Shown here piece by piece: positions 37,923 to 52,218 of a stretch of DNA of 64,000 bases. Both the position numbers and the translations under genes were made by a program. How positions within the stretch are numbered: position 1 is the stretch's first letter; each line of letters starts with the position of its first letter. Source of the stretch: Azolla caroliniana (taxonomy: Eukaryota > Polypodiophyta); assembly GCA_043228905.1 (NCBI GenBank), contig JBHGNT010000082.1:1-64000 (forward strand), read 5' to 3'. The notes below the pieces were generated by a model. The model did not search any database. It was not told the origin of the DNA and worked only from the letters and a program-made list of their open reading frames with translations.

Positions 37923-40900
37923 ACGAGCCAGGTATTACCATTTTAATTTACTCACTCGCTCTTCTCAACTCCCTCCTCAAATTTATTAATTTCCTCATGT
38001 CTCTCGGCCTCAATTTTAAAATTATAATTTGTCAATTCAATATCATAGCTAGCGTTGTTAACTTCGATTTTGCATGTTTGAACACAAAAATCCGATGTCA
38101 CACGAGCTAGGTATGACCATTTTAATTTACTCACTAGCTCTTCTCAACTCCCTCCTCAAATATTGTAATTTCTTCATGTCGCTCGACCTGAGTTTCAAAA
38201 TCTCGATTTTTCAATTCAATATCATAGCTAGCGTTGTTAGCTTCCTTTCGCATGTTTGAACAGAGAAATCCGATATCACACGTGCCAGGTTTGACCATTT
38301 TAATTTACTGACGCACTCTTCTCCACTACCTCCTTAAATTTGCTAATTTCGTCATGTCTCTCGGCCTCAGTTTTAAAATTATGAATTTTCAATTCAATAT
38401 CATAGCTAGCATTGTTAACTTCGATTCGCATGTTTGAACACAGAAATCCGATATCACACGAGCCAGGTATGACCATTTTAATTTACTCACTCGCTCTTCT
38501 CAACTCCCTCCTCAAACATGCTAATTTCCTCATGTCTTTCGACGTGAGTTTCAAAATCTTGATTTTTTAATTCTATATCAAAGCTAGCGTTGTTAGCTTC
38601 GATTCGCATGTTTGAACACAGACATCCGATATCACACGAGCTGGGTATGACCATTTTAATTTACTCACTGGCTCTTCTCAACTCCCTCCTCAAATATGCT
38701 AATTTCCTCATGTCTCTCGACCTGATTTTCAAAATCTCGATTTTTTAATTCTATATCATAGCTAGCCTTGTTAGTTTCGACTCGCATGTTTGAACACAGA
38801 AATCCGATGTCACACGAGCCAGGTATGACCATTTTAATTTACTCACACGCTCTTCTCAACACCCTCCTCAAATATTGTAATTTCTTCATGTCGCTCGACC
38901 TGAGTTTCAAAATCTCGATTTTTTAATTCTATATCATAGCTAGCGTTGTTAACTTCGATGCGCATGTTTGAATAGAGAAATCCGATATCACACGAGCCAG
39001 GTATGACCATTTTAATTTACTCACTGGCTCTTCTCAACTCCCTCCTCAAATATGCTAATTTCCACATGTCTCTCGATCTGAGTTTCAAAATCTCGATTTT
39101 TTAATTCTATATCATAGCTAGCGTTGTTAGATTCGATTCGCATGTTTGAACACAAAAATCCGATATCACACGAGCCAGGTATGACCATTTTAATTTACTC
39201 ACACGCTCTTCTCAACTCCCTCCTCAAATATGCTAATTTCCTCATGTCTCTCGACCTGAGTTTCAAAATCTCGATTTTTTAATTCTATGTCATAACTAGG
39301 CTTGTTAGCTTCGATTCGCATGTTTGAACACAGAAATCCGATATCACACGAGCCAGGTATGACCATTTTAATTTACTCACTCGCTCTTCTCAACTCCCTC
39401 CTCCAACATGCTAATTTCCTCATGTCTTTCGACGTCAGTTTCAAAATCTTGATTTTTTAATTCTATATCATAGCTAGCCTTGTTAGCTTCGATTCGCATG
39501 TTTGAACACAAAAATCCGATATCACAAGAGCCAGGTATGACCATTTTAATTTACTCACTCGCTCTTCTCAACTCCCTCCTCCAGCATGCTAATTTCCTCA
39601 TGTCTTTCGACGTCAGTTTCAAAATCTTGATATTTTAATTCTATATCATAGCTAGCCTTGTTAGCTTCGATTTGCATGTTTGAACACAGAAATCCGATGT
39701 CACACGAGCCAGGTATGACCATTTTAATTTACTCACTGGCTCTTCTCAACTCCCTCCTCAAATATGCTAATTTCCTCATGTCTCTCGACCTGAGTTTCAA
39801 AATCACGATTTTTTAATTCTATATCATAGCTAGCCTTGTTAGTTTCGATTCGCATGTTTGAATACAGAAATCCGATATCACACGAGCCAGGTATAACCAT
39901 TTTAATTTACTCACTCGCTCTTCTCAACTCCCTCCTCCAACATGCTAATTTCCTCATGTCTTTCGACGTCAGTTTCAAAATCTTGATATTTTAATTCTAT
40001 ATCATAGCTAGCCTTGTTAGCTTCGATTCACATGTTTGAGCACAGAAATCCGATATCACACGAGCCAAGTATGACCATTTTAATTTACTCACTGGCTCTT
40101 CTCAACTCCCTCCTCAAATATGCTAATTTCCTCATGTCTCTCGACCTGAGTTTCAAAATCACGAATTTTTATTTCTATATCATAGCTAGGCTTGTTAGTT
40201 TCGATTCGCATGTTTGAACACAGAAATCCGATATCACACGAGCCAGGTATGACCATTTTAATTTACTCACTGGCTCTTCTCAACTCCTTCCTTAAATATG
40301 TTAATTTCGTCATGTCTCTCGACCTGAGTTTCAAAATCTCGATTTTTTAATTCTATATCATACCTAGCTTTGTTAGCTTCGATTCGCATGTTTGAACACA
40401 AAAATCCGATATCACACGAGCCAGGTATGACCATTTTAATTTACTCACTCGCTCTTCTCAACTCCCTCCTCCAACATGCTAATTTCCTCATGTCTTTCGA
40501 CGTCAGTTTCAAAATCTTGATTTTTTAATTCTATATCATAGCTAGCCTTGTTAGTTTCGATTCGCATGTTTGAACACAGAAATCCGATATCACACGAGCC
40601 AGGTATGACCATTTTAATTTACTCACTCGCTCTTCTCAACTCCCTCCTCCAACATGCTAATTTCCTCATGTCTTTCGACGTCAGTTTCAAAATCTCGATT
40701 TTTTAATTCTATATCATAGCTAGCCTTGTTAGCTTCGATTTGCATGTTTGAACACAGAAATCCGATATCACACGAGCCAGGTATGACCATTTAAATTTAC
40801 TCACTGGCTCTTCTCAACTCCCTCCTCAAATATGCTAATTTCGGCATGTCTCTCGACCTGAGTTTCAAAATCTTGATTTTTAAATTCTATATCAAAGCTA

Positions 40901-42980
40901 GCGTTGTTAGCTTCGATTCGCATGTTTGAACACAAAAATCCGATATTAAACGAGCCAGGTATGACCATTTTAATTTACTCACTCGCTCTTCTCAACTCCC
41001 TCCTCAAATATGCTAATTTCCGCATGTCTCTCGACCTGAGTTTCAAAATCTCGATCTTCTAATTCTATATCATAGCTAGCGTTGTTAGCTTCGATTCGCA
41101 TGTTTGAACACAAAAATCCGATATCACACGAGCCAGGTATGAACATTTTAATTTACTCACTAGCTCTTCTCAACTCCCTCCTCAAATATTGTAATTTCTT
41201 CATGTCTCTCGACCTGAGTTTCAAAATCTCGATTATTTAATTCTATATCATAGCTAGCGTTCTTATCTTCGATTCGCATGTTTGAACACAAAAATCCGAT
41301 ATCAGACGTGCCAGGTATGAACATTTTAATTTACTCACTAGCTCTTCTCAACTCCCTCCTCAAATATTGTAATTTCCTCATGTCTTTCGACATCAGTTTC
41401 AAAATCTTGATTTTTTAATTCTATATCATAGCTAGCGTTGTTAGCTTCGATTCGCATGTTTGAACAGAGAAATCCGATATCACACGTGCCAGGTTTGACC
41501 AGTTTAATTTACTCACTCGCTCTTCTCAACTCCCTCCTCAAATATGCTAATTTCCTCATGTCTCTCGACCTGAGTTTCAAAATCTCGATTTTTTAATTCT
41601 ATGTCATAGCTAGCCTTGTTAGCTTCGATTCACATGTTTGAACACAAAAATCCGATATCACACGTGCCAGGTATGAACATTTTAATTTACTCGCTAGCTC
41701 TTCTCAACTCCCTCCTCAAATATTCTAATTTCCTCATGTCGCTCGACCTGAGTTTCAAAATCTCGATTTTTTAATTCTATATCATAGCTAGCGTTGTTAG
41801 CTTCGATTCGCATGTTTGAACACAAAAATCCGATATCACACGAGCCAGGTATGAACATTTTAATTTACTCACTAGCTCTTCTCAACTCCCTCCTCAAATA
41901 TTGTAATTTCCTCATGTCTTTCGACGTCAGTTTCAAAATCTTGATTTTTTAATTCTATATCATAGCTAGCGTTGTTAGCTTCGATTCGCATGTTTGAACA
42001 GAGAAATCCGATATCACACGTGCCAGGTTTGACCAGTTTAATTTACTCACTCGCTCTTCTCAACTCCCTCCTCAAATATGCTAATTTCCTCATGTCTCTC
42101 GACCTGAGTTTCAAAATCTCGATTTTTTAATTCTATGTCATAGCTAGCCTTGTTAGCTTCGATTCACATGTTTGAACACAGAAATCCGATATCACACGAG
42201 CCAGGTATGACCATTTTAATTTACTCACTCGCTCTTCTCAACTCCCTCCTCCAACATGCTAATTTCCTCATGTCTTTCGACGTCAGTTTCAAAATCTCGA
42301 TTTTTTAATTCTATATCATAGCTAGCCTTGTTAGCTTCGATTTGCATGTTTGAACACAGAAATCCGATATCACACGAGCTAGGTATGACCATTTTAATTT
42401 ACTCACTCGCTCTTCTCAACTCCCTCCTCCAACATGCTAATTTCCTCATGTCTTTCGACGTCAGTTTCAAAATCTCGATTTTTTAATTCTATATCATAGC
42501 TAGCCTTGTTAGCTTCGATTTGATTGTTTGAACACAGAAATCCGATATCACACGAGCCAGGTATAACCATTTTAATTTACTCACTGGCTCTTCTCAACTC
42601 CCTCCTCAAATATGCTAATTTCCTCATGTCTCTCGACCTGAGTTTCAAAATCTCAATTTTTTAATTCTATATCATAGCTAGCGTTGTTAGCTTCGATTCG
42701 CATGTTTGAACACAAAATCCGATATCACACGAGCCAGGTATGAACATTTTAATTTACTCACTAGCTCTTCTCAACTCCCTCCTCAAATATTGTAATTTCT
42801 TCATGTCTCTCGACCTGAGTTTCAAAATCTCGATTATTTAATTCTATATCATAGCTAGCGTTGTTATCTTCGATTCGCATGTTTGAACACAAAAATCCGA
42901 TATCACACGTGCCAGGTCTGAACATTTTAATTTACTGACTGGCTCTTCTCAACTCCTTCTTGAAATATGCTAATTTCCTC
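37872..42980. repeat. Irregular satellite flank right of the PLE insertion
   Basis: Monomers carry many private changes (for example gattttgcatg near 38068, gaatagag near 38970) and no long period is obvious before about 41.4 kb. The first two monomers groups still include left-arm-type ggcctca...ttttaaaatta members, then right-arm subtypes take over. The monomer with caggtttgaccagtttaattt first appears near 41493 and recurs near 42027, 43271, 45407, 46653, 47720, 53239 and 62850. No gene is visible. Confidence 0.65.
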
Positions 42981-44098
42981 ATGTCTCTCGACCTGAGTTT
43001 CAAAATCTCGATTTTTTAATTCTATATGATAGCTAGCGTTGTTAGCTTCGATTCGCATGTTTCAACACAAAAATCCGATATCACACGAGCCAGGTATGAA
43101 CATTTTAATTTACTCACTAGCTCTTCTCAACTCCCTCCTCAAATATTCTAATTTCCTCATGTCTTTCGACGTGAGTTTCAAAATCTTGATTTTTAAATTC
43201 TATATCAAAGCTAGCGTTGTTAGCTTCGATTCGCATGTTTGAACAGAGAAATCGGATATCACACGTGCCAGGTTTGACCAGTTTAATTTACTCACTCGCT
43301 CTTCTCAACTCCCTCCTCAAATATGCTAATTTCCTCATGTCTCTCGACCTGAGTTTCAAAATCTCGATTTTTTAATTCTATGTCATAGCTAGCCTTGTTA
43401 GCTTCGATTCGCATGTTTGAACACAGAAATCCGATATCACACGAGCCAGGTATGACCATTTTAATTTACTCACTCGCTCTTCTCAACTCCCTCCTCCAAC
43501 ATGCTAATTTCCTCATGTCTTTCGACGTCAGTTTCAAAATCTCGATTTTTTAATTCTATATCATAGCTAGCCTTGTTAGCTTCGATTTGCATGTTTGAAC
43601 ACAGAAATCCGATATCACACGAGCCAGGTATGACCATTTTAATTTACTCACTGGCTCTTCTCAACTCCCTCCTCAAATATGCTAATTTCCTCATGTCTCT
43701 CGACCTGAGTTTCAAAATCTCCATTTTTTAATTCTATATCATAGCTAGCGTTGTTAGCTTCGATTTGCATGTTTGAACACAAAAATCCGATATCACACGA
43801 GCCAGGTATGAACATTTTAATTTACTCACTAGCTCTTCTCAACTCCCTCCTCAAATATTGTAATTTCTTCATGTCTCTCGACCTGAGTTTCAAAGTCTCG
43901 ATTATTTAATTCTATATCATAGCTAGCGTTGTTATCTTCGATTCGCATGTTTGAACACAAAAATCCGATATCACACGTGCCAGGTATGAACATTTTAATT
44001 TACTCACTAGCTCTTCTCAACTCCCTCCTCAAATATTCTAATTTCCTCATGTCGCTCGACCTGAGTTTCAAAATCTCGATTTTTTAATTCTATATCAT
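42980..44098. repeat. 1.1-kb duplicated block, copy 1
   Basis: The block matches 46362-47480 at 3382-bp offset (exactly 19 monomers). Shared rare variants are atgtttcaacac (near 43070 and 46442), tctatatgatagc, gaaatcggatatc and tctccattttttaattc (near 43711 and 47093). Similarity breaks at catagatagc versus catagctagc on the right. Confidence 0.7.
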
Positions 44099-46361
44099 AG
44101 ATAGCGTTGTTAGCTTCGATTCGCATGTTTGAACAGAGAAATCCGATATCACACGAGCCAGGTATGACCATTTTAATTTACTCACTGGCTCTTCTCAACT
44201 CCCTCCTCAAATATGCTAATTTCCTCATGTCTCTCGACCTGAGTTTCAAAATCTTGATTTTTTAATTCTATATCATAGCTAGCCTTGTTAGTTTCGATTC
44301 GCATGTTTGAACACAGAAATCCGATATCACACGAGCCAGGTATGACCATTTTAATTTACTCACTGGCTCTTCTCAACTCCCTCCTCAAATATGCTAATTT
44401 CCTCATGTCTCTCGACCTGAGTTTCAAAATCACGAATTTTTAATTCTATATCATAGCTAGGCTTGTTAGTTTCGATTCGCATGTTTGAACACAGAAATCC
44501 GATATCACACGAGCCAGGTATGACCATTTTAATTTACTCACTCGCTCTTCTCAACTCCCTCCTCCAACATGCTAATTTCCTCATGTCTTTAGACGTCAGT
44601 TTCAAAATCTTGATTTTTTAATTCTATATCATAGCTAGCCTTGTTAGCTTCGATTTGCATGTTTGAACACAGAAATCCGATATCACACGAGCCAGGTATG
44701 ACCATTTTAATTTACTCACACGCTCTTCTCAACTCCCTCCTCAAATATGCTAATTTCGGCATATCTCTCGACCTGAGTTTCAAAATCTTGATTTTTTAAT
44801 TCTATATCATAGCTAGCCTTGTTAGTTTCGATTCGCATGTTTGAACACAGAAATCCGATATCACACGAGCCAGGTATGACCATTTTAATTTACTCACTCG
44901 CTCTTCTCAACTCCCTCCTCCAACATGCTAATTTCCTCATGTCTTTCGACGTCAGTTTCAAAATCTCGATTTTTTAATTCTATATCATAGCTAGCCTTGT
45001 TAGCTTCGATTTGCATGTTTGAACACAGAAATCCGATATCACACGTGCCAGGTCTGAACATTTTAATTTACTGAGTGGCTCTTCTCAACTCCTTCTTGAA
45101 ATATGCTAATTTCCTCATGTCTCTCGACCTGAGTTTTAAAATCTCGATTTTTTAATTCTATATGATAGCTAGCGTTGTTAGCTTCGATTCGCATGTTTGA
45201 ACACAAAAATCCGATATCACACGAGCCAGGTATGAACATTTTAATTTACTCACTAGCTCTTCTCAACTCCCTCCTCAAATATTCTAATTTCCTCATGTCT
45301 TTCGACGTGAGTTTCAAAATCTTGATTTTTAAATTCTATATCAAAGCTAGCGTTGTTAGCTTCGATTCGCATGTTTGAACAGAGAAATCGGATATCACAC
45401 GTGCCAGGTTTGACCAGTTTAATTTACTCACTCGCTCTTCTCAACTCCCTCCTCAAATATGCTAATTTCCTCATGTCTCTCGACCTGAGTTTCAAAATCT
45501 CGATTTTTTAATTCTATGTCATAGCTAGCCTTGTTAGCTTCGATTCGCATGTTTGAACACAGAAATCCGATATCACACGAGCCAGGTATGAGCATTTTAA
45601 TTTACTCACTCGCTCTTCTCAACTCCCTCCTCCAACATGCTAATTTCCTCATGTCTTTCGACGTCAGTTTCAAAATCTTGATTTTTTAATTCTATGTCAT
45701 AGCTAGCCTTGTTAGCTTCGATTCGCATGTTTGAACACAGAAATCCGATATCACACGAGCCAGGTATGAACATTTTAATTTACTCACTAGCTCTTCTCAA
45801 CTCCCTCCTCAAATATTGTAATTTCTTCATGTCTCTCGACCTGAGTTTCAAAGTCTCGATTATTTAATTCTATATCATAGCTAGCGTTGTTATCTTCGAT
45901 TCGCATGTTTGAACACAAAAATCCGATATCACACGTGCCAGGTATGAACATTTTAATTTACTCACTAGCTCTTCTCAACTCCCTCCTCAAATATTCTAAT
46001 TTCCTCATGTCGCTCGACCTGAGTTTCAAAATCTCGATTTTTTAATTCTATATCATAGATAGCGTTGTTAGCTTCGATTCGCATGTTTGAACAGAGAAAT
46101 CCGATATCACACGAGCCAGGTATGACCATTTTAATTTACTCACTAGCTCTTCTCAACTCCCTCCTCAAATATGCTAATTCCCTCATGTCTCTCGACCTGA
46201 GTTTCAAAATCTTGATTTTTTAATTCTATATCATAGCTAGCCTTGTTAGTTTCGATTCGCATGTTTGAACACAGAAATCCGATATCACACGAGCCAGGTA
46301 TGACCATTTTAATTTACTCACTCGCTCTTCTCAACTCCCTCCTCCAACATGCTAATTTCCT

Positions 46362-47480
46362 CATGTCTTTCGACGTCAGTTTCAAAATCTCGATTTTTTA
46401 ATTCTATATGATAGCTAGCGTTGTTAGCTTCGATTCGCATGTTTCAACACAAAAATCCGATATCACACGAGCCAGGTATGAACATTTTAATTTACTCACT
46501 AGCTCTTCTCAACTCCCTCCTCAAATATTCTAATTTCCTCATGTCTTTCGACGTGAGTTTCAAAATCTTGATTTTTAAATTCTATATCAAAGCTAGCGTT
46601 GTTAGCTTCGATTCGCATGTTTGAACAGAGAAATCGGATATCACACGTGCCAGGTTTGACCAGTTTAATTTACTCACTCGCTCTTCTCAACTCCCTCCTC
46701 AAATATGCTAATTTCCTCATGTCTCTCGACCTGAGTTTCAAAATCTCGATTTTTTAATTCTATGTCATAGCTAGCCTTGTTAGCTTCGATTCGCATGTTT
46801 GAACACAGAAATCCGATATCACACGAGCCAGGTATGACCATTTTAATTTACTCACTCGCTCTTCTCAACTCCCTCCTCCAACATGCTAATTTCCTCATGT
46901 CTTTCGACGTCAGTTTCAAAATCTCGATTTTTTAATTCTATATCATAGCTAGCCTTGTTAGCTTCGATTTGCATGTTTGAACACAGAAATCCGATATCAC
47001 ACGAGCCAGGTATGACCATTTTAATTTACTCACTGGCTCTTCTCAACTCCCTCCTCAAATATGCTAATTTCCTCATGTCTCTCGACCTGAGTTTCAAAAT
47101 CTCCATTTTTTAATTCTATATCATAGCTAGCGTTGTTAGCTTCGATTTGCATGTTTGAACACAAAAATCCGATATCACACGAGCCAGGTATGAACATTTG
47201 AATTTACTCACTAGCTCTTCTCAACTCCCTCCTCAAATATTGTAATTTCTTCATGTCTCTCGACCTGAGTTTCAAAGTCTCGATTATTTAATTCTATATC
47301 ATAGCTAGCGTTGTTATCTTCGATTCGCATGTTTGAACACAAAAATCCGATATCACACGTGCCAGGTACGAACATTTTAATTTACTCACTAGCTCTTCTC
47401 AACTCCCTCCTCAAATATTCTAATTTCCTCATGTCGCTCGACCTGAGTTTCAAAATCTCGATTTTTTAATTCTATATCAT
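46362..47480. repeat. 1.1-kb duplicated block, copy 2
   Basis: Partner of the block at 42980-44098. A related monomer set with the same gaaatcggatatc marker also lies near 45370 and 53217, 7833 bp apart (44 monomers plus 1 bp), so parts of this block have been copied several times across the right arm. Confidence 0.7.
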
Positions 47481-50400
47481 AGCTAGCGTTGTTAGCTTCG
47501 ATTCGCATGTTTGAACACAAAAATCCGATATCACACGAGCCAGGTATGAACATTTTAATTTACTCACTAGCTCTTCTCAACTCCCTCCTCAAATATTGTA
47601 ATTTCCTCATGTCTTTCGACGTCAGTTTCAAAATCTTGATTTTTTAATTCTATATCATAGCTAGCGTTGTTAGCTTCGATTCGCATGTTTGAACAGAGAA
47701 ATCCGATATCACACGTGCCAGGTTTGACCAGTTTAATTTACTCACTCGCTCTTCTCAACTCCCTCCTCAAATATGCTAATTTCCTCATGTCTCTCGACCT
47801 GAGTTTCAAAATCTCGATTTTTTAATTCTATGTCATAGCTAGCCTTGTTAGCTTCGATTCACATGTTTGAACACAGAAATCCGATATCACACGAGCCAGG
47901 TATGACCATTTTAATTTACTCACTCGCTCTTCTCAACTCCCTCCTCCAACATGCTAATTTCCTCATGTCTTTCGACGTCAGTTTCAAAATCTCGATTTTT
48001 TAATTCTATATCATAGCTAGCCTTGTTAGCTTCGATTCGCATGTTTGAACACAGAAATCCGATATCACACGAGCCAGGTATGACCATTTTAATTTACTCA
48101 CTCGCTCTTCTCAACTCCCTCCTCCAACATGCTAATTTCCTCATGTCTTTCGACGTCAGTTTCAAAATCTCGATTTTTTAATTCTATATCATAGCTAGCC
48201 TTGTTAGCTTCGATTTGCATGTTTGAACACAGAAATCCGATATCACACGAGCCAGGTATGACCATTTTAATTTACTCACTGGCTCTTCTCAACTCCCTCC
48301 TCAAATATGCTAATTTCCTCATGTCTCTCGACCTGAGTTTCAAAATCTCAATTTTTTAATTCTATATCATAGCTAGCGTTGTTAGCTTCGATTCGCATGT
48401 TTGAACACAAAAATCCGATATCACACGAGCCAGGTATGAACATTTTAATTTACTCACTAGCTCTTCTCAACTCCCTCCTCAAATATTGTAATTTCTTCAT
48501 GTCTCTCGACCTGAGTTTCAAAATCTCGATTATTTAATTCTATATCATAGCTAGCGTTGTTATCTTCGATTCGCATGTTTGAACACAAAAATCCGATATC
48601 ACACGTGCCAGGTCTGAACATTTTAATTTACTGACTGGCTCTTCTCAACTCCTTCTTGAAATATGCTAATTTCCTCATGTCTCTCGACCTGAGTTTCAAA
48701 ATCTCGATTTTTTTAATTCTATATGATAGCTAGCGTTGTTAGCTTCGATTCGCATGTTTGAACACAAAAATCCGATATCACACGAGCCAGGTATGAACAT
48801 TTTAATTTACTCACTAGCTCTTCTCAACTCCCTCCTCCAACATGCTAATTTCCTCATGTCTTTCGACGTCAGTTTCAAAATCTCGATTTTTTAATTCTAT
48901 ATCATAGCTAGCCTTGTTAGCTTCGATTTGCATGTTTGAACACAGAAATCCGATATCACACGAGCCAGGTATGACCATTTTAATTTACTCACTGGCTCTT
49001 CTCAACTCCCTCCTCAAATATGCTAATTTCGGCATGTCTCTCGACCTGAGTTTCAAAATCTTGATTTTTTAATTCTATATCATAGCTAGCCTTGTTAGTT
49101 TCGATTCGCATGTTTGAACACAGAAATCCGATATCACACGAGCCAGGTATGACCATTTTAATTTACTCACTCGCTCTTCTCAACTCCCTCCTCCAACATG
49201 CTAATTTCCTCATGTCTTTCGACGTCAGTTTCAAAATCTTGATTTTTTAATTCTATATCATAGGTAGCGTTGTTAGCTTCGATTCGCATGTTTGAACACA
49301 GAAATCCGATATCACACGAGCCAGGTATGAACATTTTAATTTACTCACTAGCTCTTCTCAACTCCCTCCTCAAATATTGTAATTTCTTCATGTCTCTCGA
49401 CCTGAGTTTTAAAATCTCGATTATTTAATTCTATATCATAGCTAGCGTTGTTATCTTCGATTCGCATGTTTGAACACAAAAATCCGATATCAGACGTCCC
49501 AGGTATGAACATTTTAATTTACTGACTGGCTCTTCTCAACTCCTTCTTGAAATACGCTAATTTCCTCATGTCTCTCGACCTGAGTTTCAAAATCTCAATT
49601 TTTTAATTCTATATCATAGCTAGCGTTGTTAGCTTCGATTCGCATGTTTGAATACAAAAATCCGATATCACACGAGCCAGGTATGAACATTTTAATTTAC
49701 TCACTAGCTCTTCTCAACTCCCTCCTCAAATATTGTAATTTCTTCATGTCTCTCGACCTGAGTTTCAAAATCTCGATTATTTAATTCTATATCATAGCTA
49801 GCGTTGTTATCTTCGATTCGCATGTTTGAACACAAAAATCCGATATCACACGTGCCAGGTCTGAACATTTTAATTTACTCACTAGCTCTTCTCAACTCCC
49901 TCCTCAAATATTGTAATTTCTTCATGTCTCTCGACCTGAGTTTCAAAATCTCGATTATTTAATTCTATATCATAGCTAGCGTTCTTATCTTCGATTCGCA
50001 TGTTTGAACACAAAAATCCGATATCAGACGTGCCAGGTATGAACATTTTAATTTACTCACTGGCTCTTCTCAACTCCTTCTTGAAATACGCTAATTTCCT
50101 CATGTCTCTCGACCTGAGTTTCAAAATCTCGATTTTTTAATTCTATATCATAGCTAGCGTTGTTAGCTTCGATTTGCATGTTTGAACACAAAAATCCGAT
50201 ATCACACGAGCCAGGTATGAACATTTTAATTTACTCACTAGCTCTTCTGAACTCCCTCCTCAAATATTGTAATTTCTTCATGTCTCTCGACCTGAGTTTC
50301 AAAGTCTCGATTATTTAATTCTATATCATAGCTAGCGTTGTTATCTTCGATTCGCATGTTTGAACACAAAAATCCGATATCACACGTGCCAGGTATGAAC

Positions 50401-50660
50401 ATTTTAATTTACTCACTAGCTCTTCTCAACTCCCTCCTCAAATATTCTAATTTCCTCATGTCGCTCGACCTGAGTTTCAAAATCTCGATTTTTTAATTCT
50501 ATATCATAGATAGCGTTGTTAGCTTCGATTCGCATGTTTGAACAAAGAAATCCGATATCACACAAGCCAGGTATGACCATTTTAATTTACTCACTGGCTC
50601 TTCTCAACTCCCTCCTCAAATATGCTAATTTCCTCATGTCTCTCGACCTGAGTTTCAAAA

Positions 50661-52218
50661 TCACGATTTTTTAATTCTATATCATAGCTAGCCTTGTTAG
50701 TTTCGATTCGCATGTTTGAACACAGAAATCCGATATCACACGAGCCAGGTATGACCATTTTAATTTACTCACTGGCTCTTCTCAACTCCCTCCTCAAATA
50801 TGCTAATTTCCTCATGTCTCTCGACCTGAGTTTCAAAATCACGAATTTTTAATTCTATATCATAGCTAGGCTTGTTAGTTTCGATTCGCATGTTTGAACA
50901 CAGAAATCCGATATCACACGAGCCAGGTATGACCATTTTAATTTACTCACTCGCTCTTCTCAACTCCCTCCTCCAACATGCTAATTTCCTCATGTCTTTA
51001 GACGTCAGTTTCAAAATCTTGATTTTTTAATTCTATATTATAGCTAGCCTTGTTAGCTTCGATTTGCATGTTTGAACACAGAAATTCGATATCACACGAG
51101 CCAGGTATGACCATTTTAATTTACTCACTGGCTCTTCTCAACTCCCTCCTCAAATATGCTAATTTCCTCATGTCTCTCGACCTGAGTTTCAAAATCTCAA
51201 TTTTTTAATTCTATATCATAGCTAGCGTTGTTAGCTTCGATTCGCATGTTTGAACACAAAAATCCGATATCACACGAGCCAGGTATGAACATTTTAATTT
51301 ACTCACTAGCTCTTCTCAACTCCCTCCTCAAATATTGTAATTTCCTCATGTCTTTCGACGTCAGTTTCAAAATCTTGATTTTTTAATTCTATATCATAGC
51401 TAGCCTTGTTAGCTTCGATTTGCATGTTTGAACACAGAAATCCGATATCACACGAGCCAGGTATGACCATTTTAATTTACTCACTGGCTCTTCTCAACTC
51501 CCTCCTCAAATATGTTAATTTCGGCATGTCTCTCGACCTGAGTTTCAAAATCTTGATTTTTTAATTCTATATCATAGCTAGCCTTGTTAGTTTCGATTCG
51601 CATGTTTGAACACAGAAATCCGATATCACACGAGCCAGGTATGACCATTTTAATTTACTCACTGGCTCTTCTCAACTCCCTCCTCAAATATGCTAATTTC
51701 CTCATGTCTCTCGACCTGAGTTTCAAAATCACGAATTTTTAATTCTATATCATAGCTAGGCTTGTTAGTTTCGATTCGCATGTTTGAACACAGAAATCCG
51801 ATATCACACGAGCCAGGTATGACCATTTTAATTTACTCACTCGCTCTTCTCAACTCCCTCCTCCAACATGCTAATTTCCTCATGTCTTTAGACGTCAGTT
51901 TCAAAATCTTGATTTTTTAATTCTATATCATAGCTAGCCTTGTTAGCTTCGATTTGCATGTTTGAACACAGAAATTCGATATCACACGAGCCAGGTATGA
52001 CCATTTTAATTTACTCACTGGCTCTTCTCAACTCCCTCCTCAAATATGCTAATTTCCTCATGTCTCTCGACCTGAGTTTCAAAATCTCAATTTTTTAATT
52101 CTATATCATAGCTAGCGTTGTTAGCTTCGATTCGCATGTTTGAACACAAAAATCCGATATCACACGAGCCAGGTATGAACATTTTAATTTACTCACTAGC
52201 TCTTCTCAACTCCCTCCT
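50661..52218. repeat. Five-monomer tandem duplication (890-bp period)
   Basis: The markers cacgaattttt (50841 and 51731), tctttagacgtcag (near 50995 and 51885) and the rare gaaattcgat (51081 and 51971) each recur 890 bp apart, exactly five monomers. Identity starts near 50661/51551 and ends near 51328/52218, about 1.75 copies. Confidence 0.8.
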
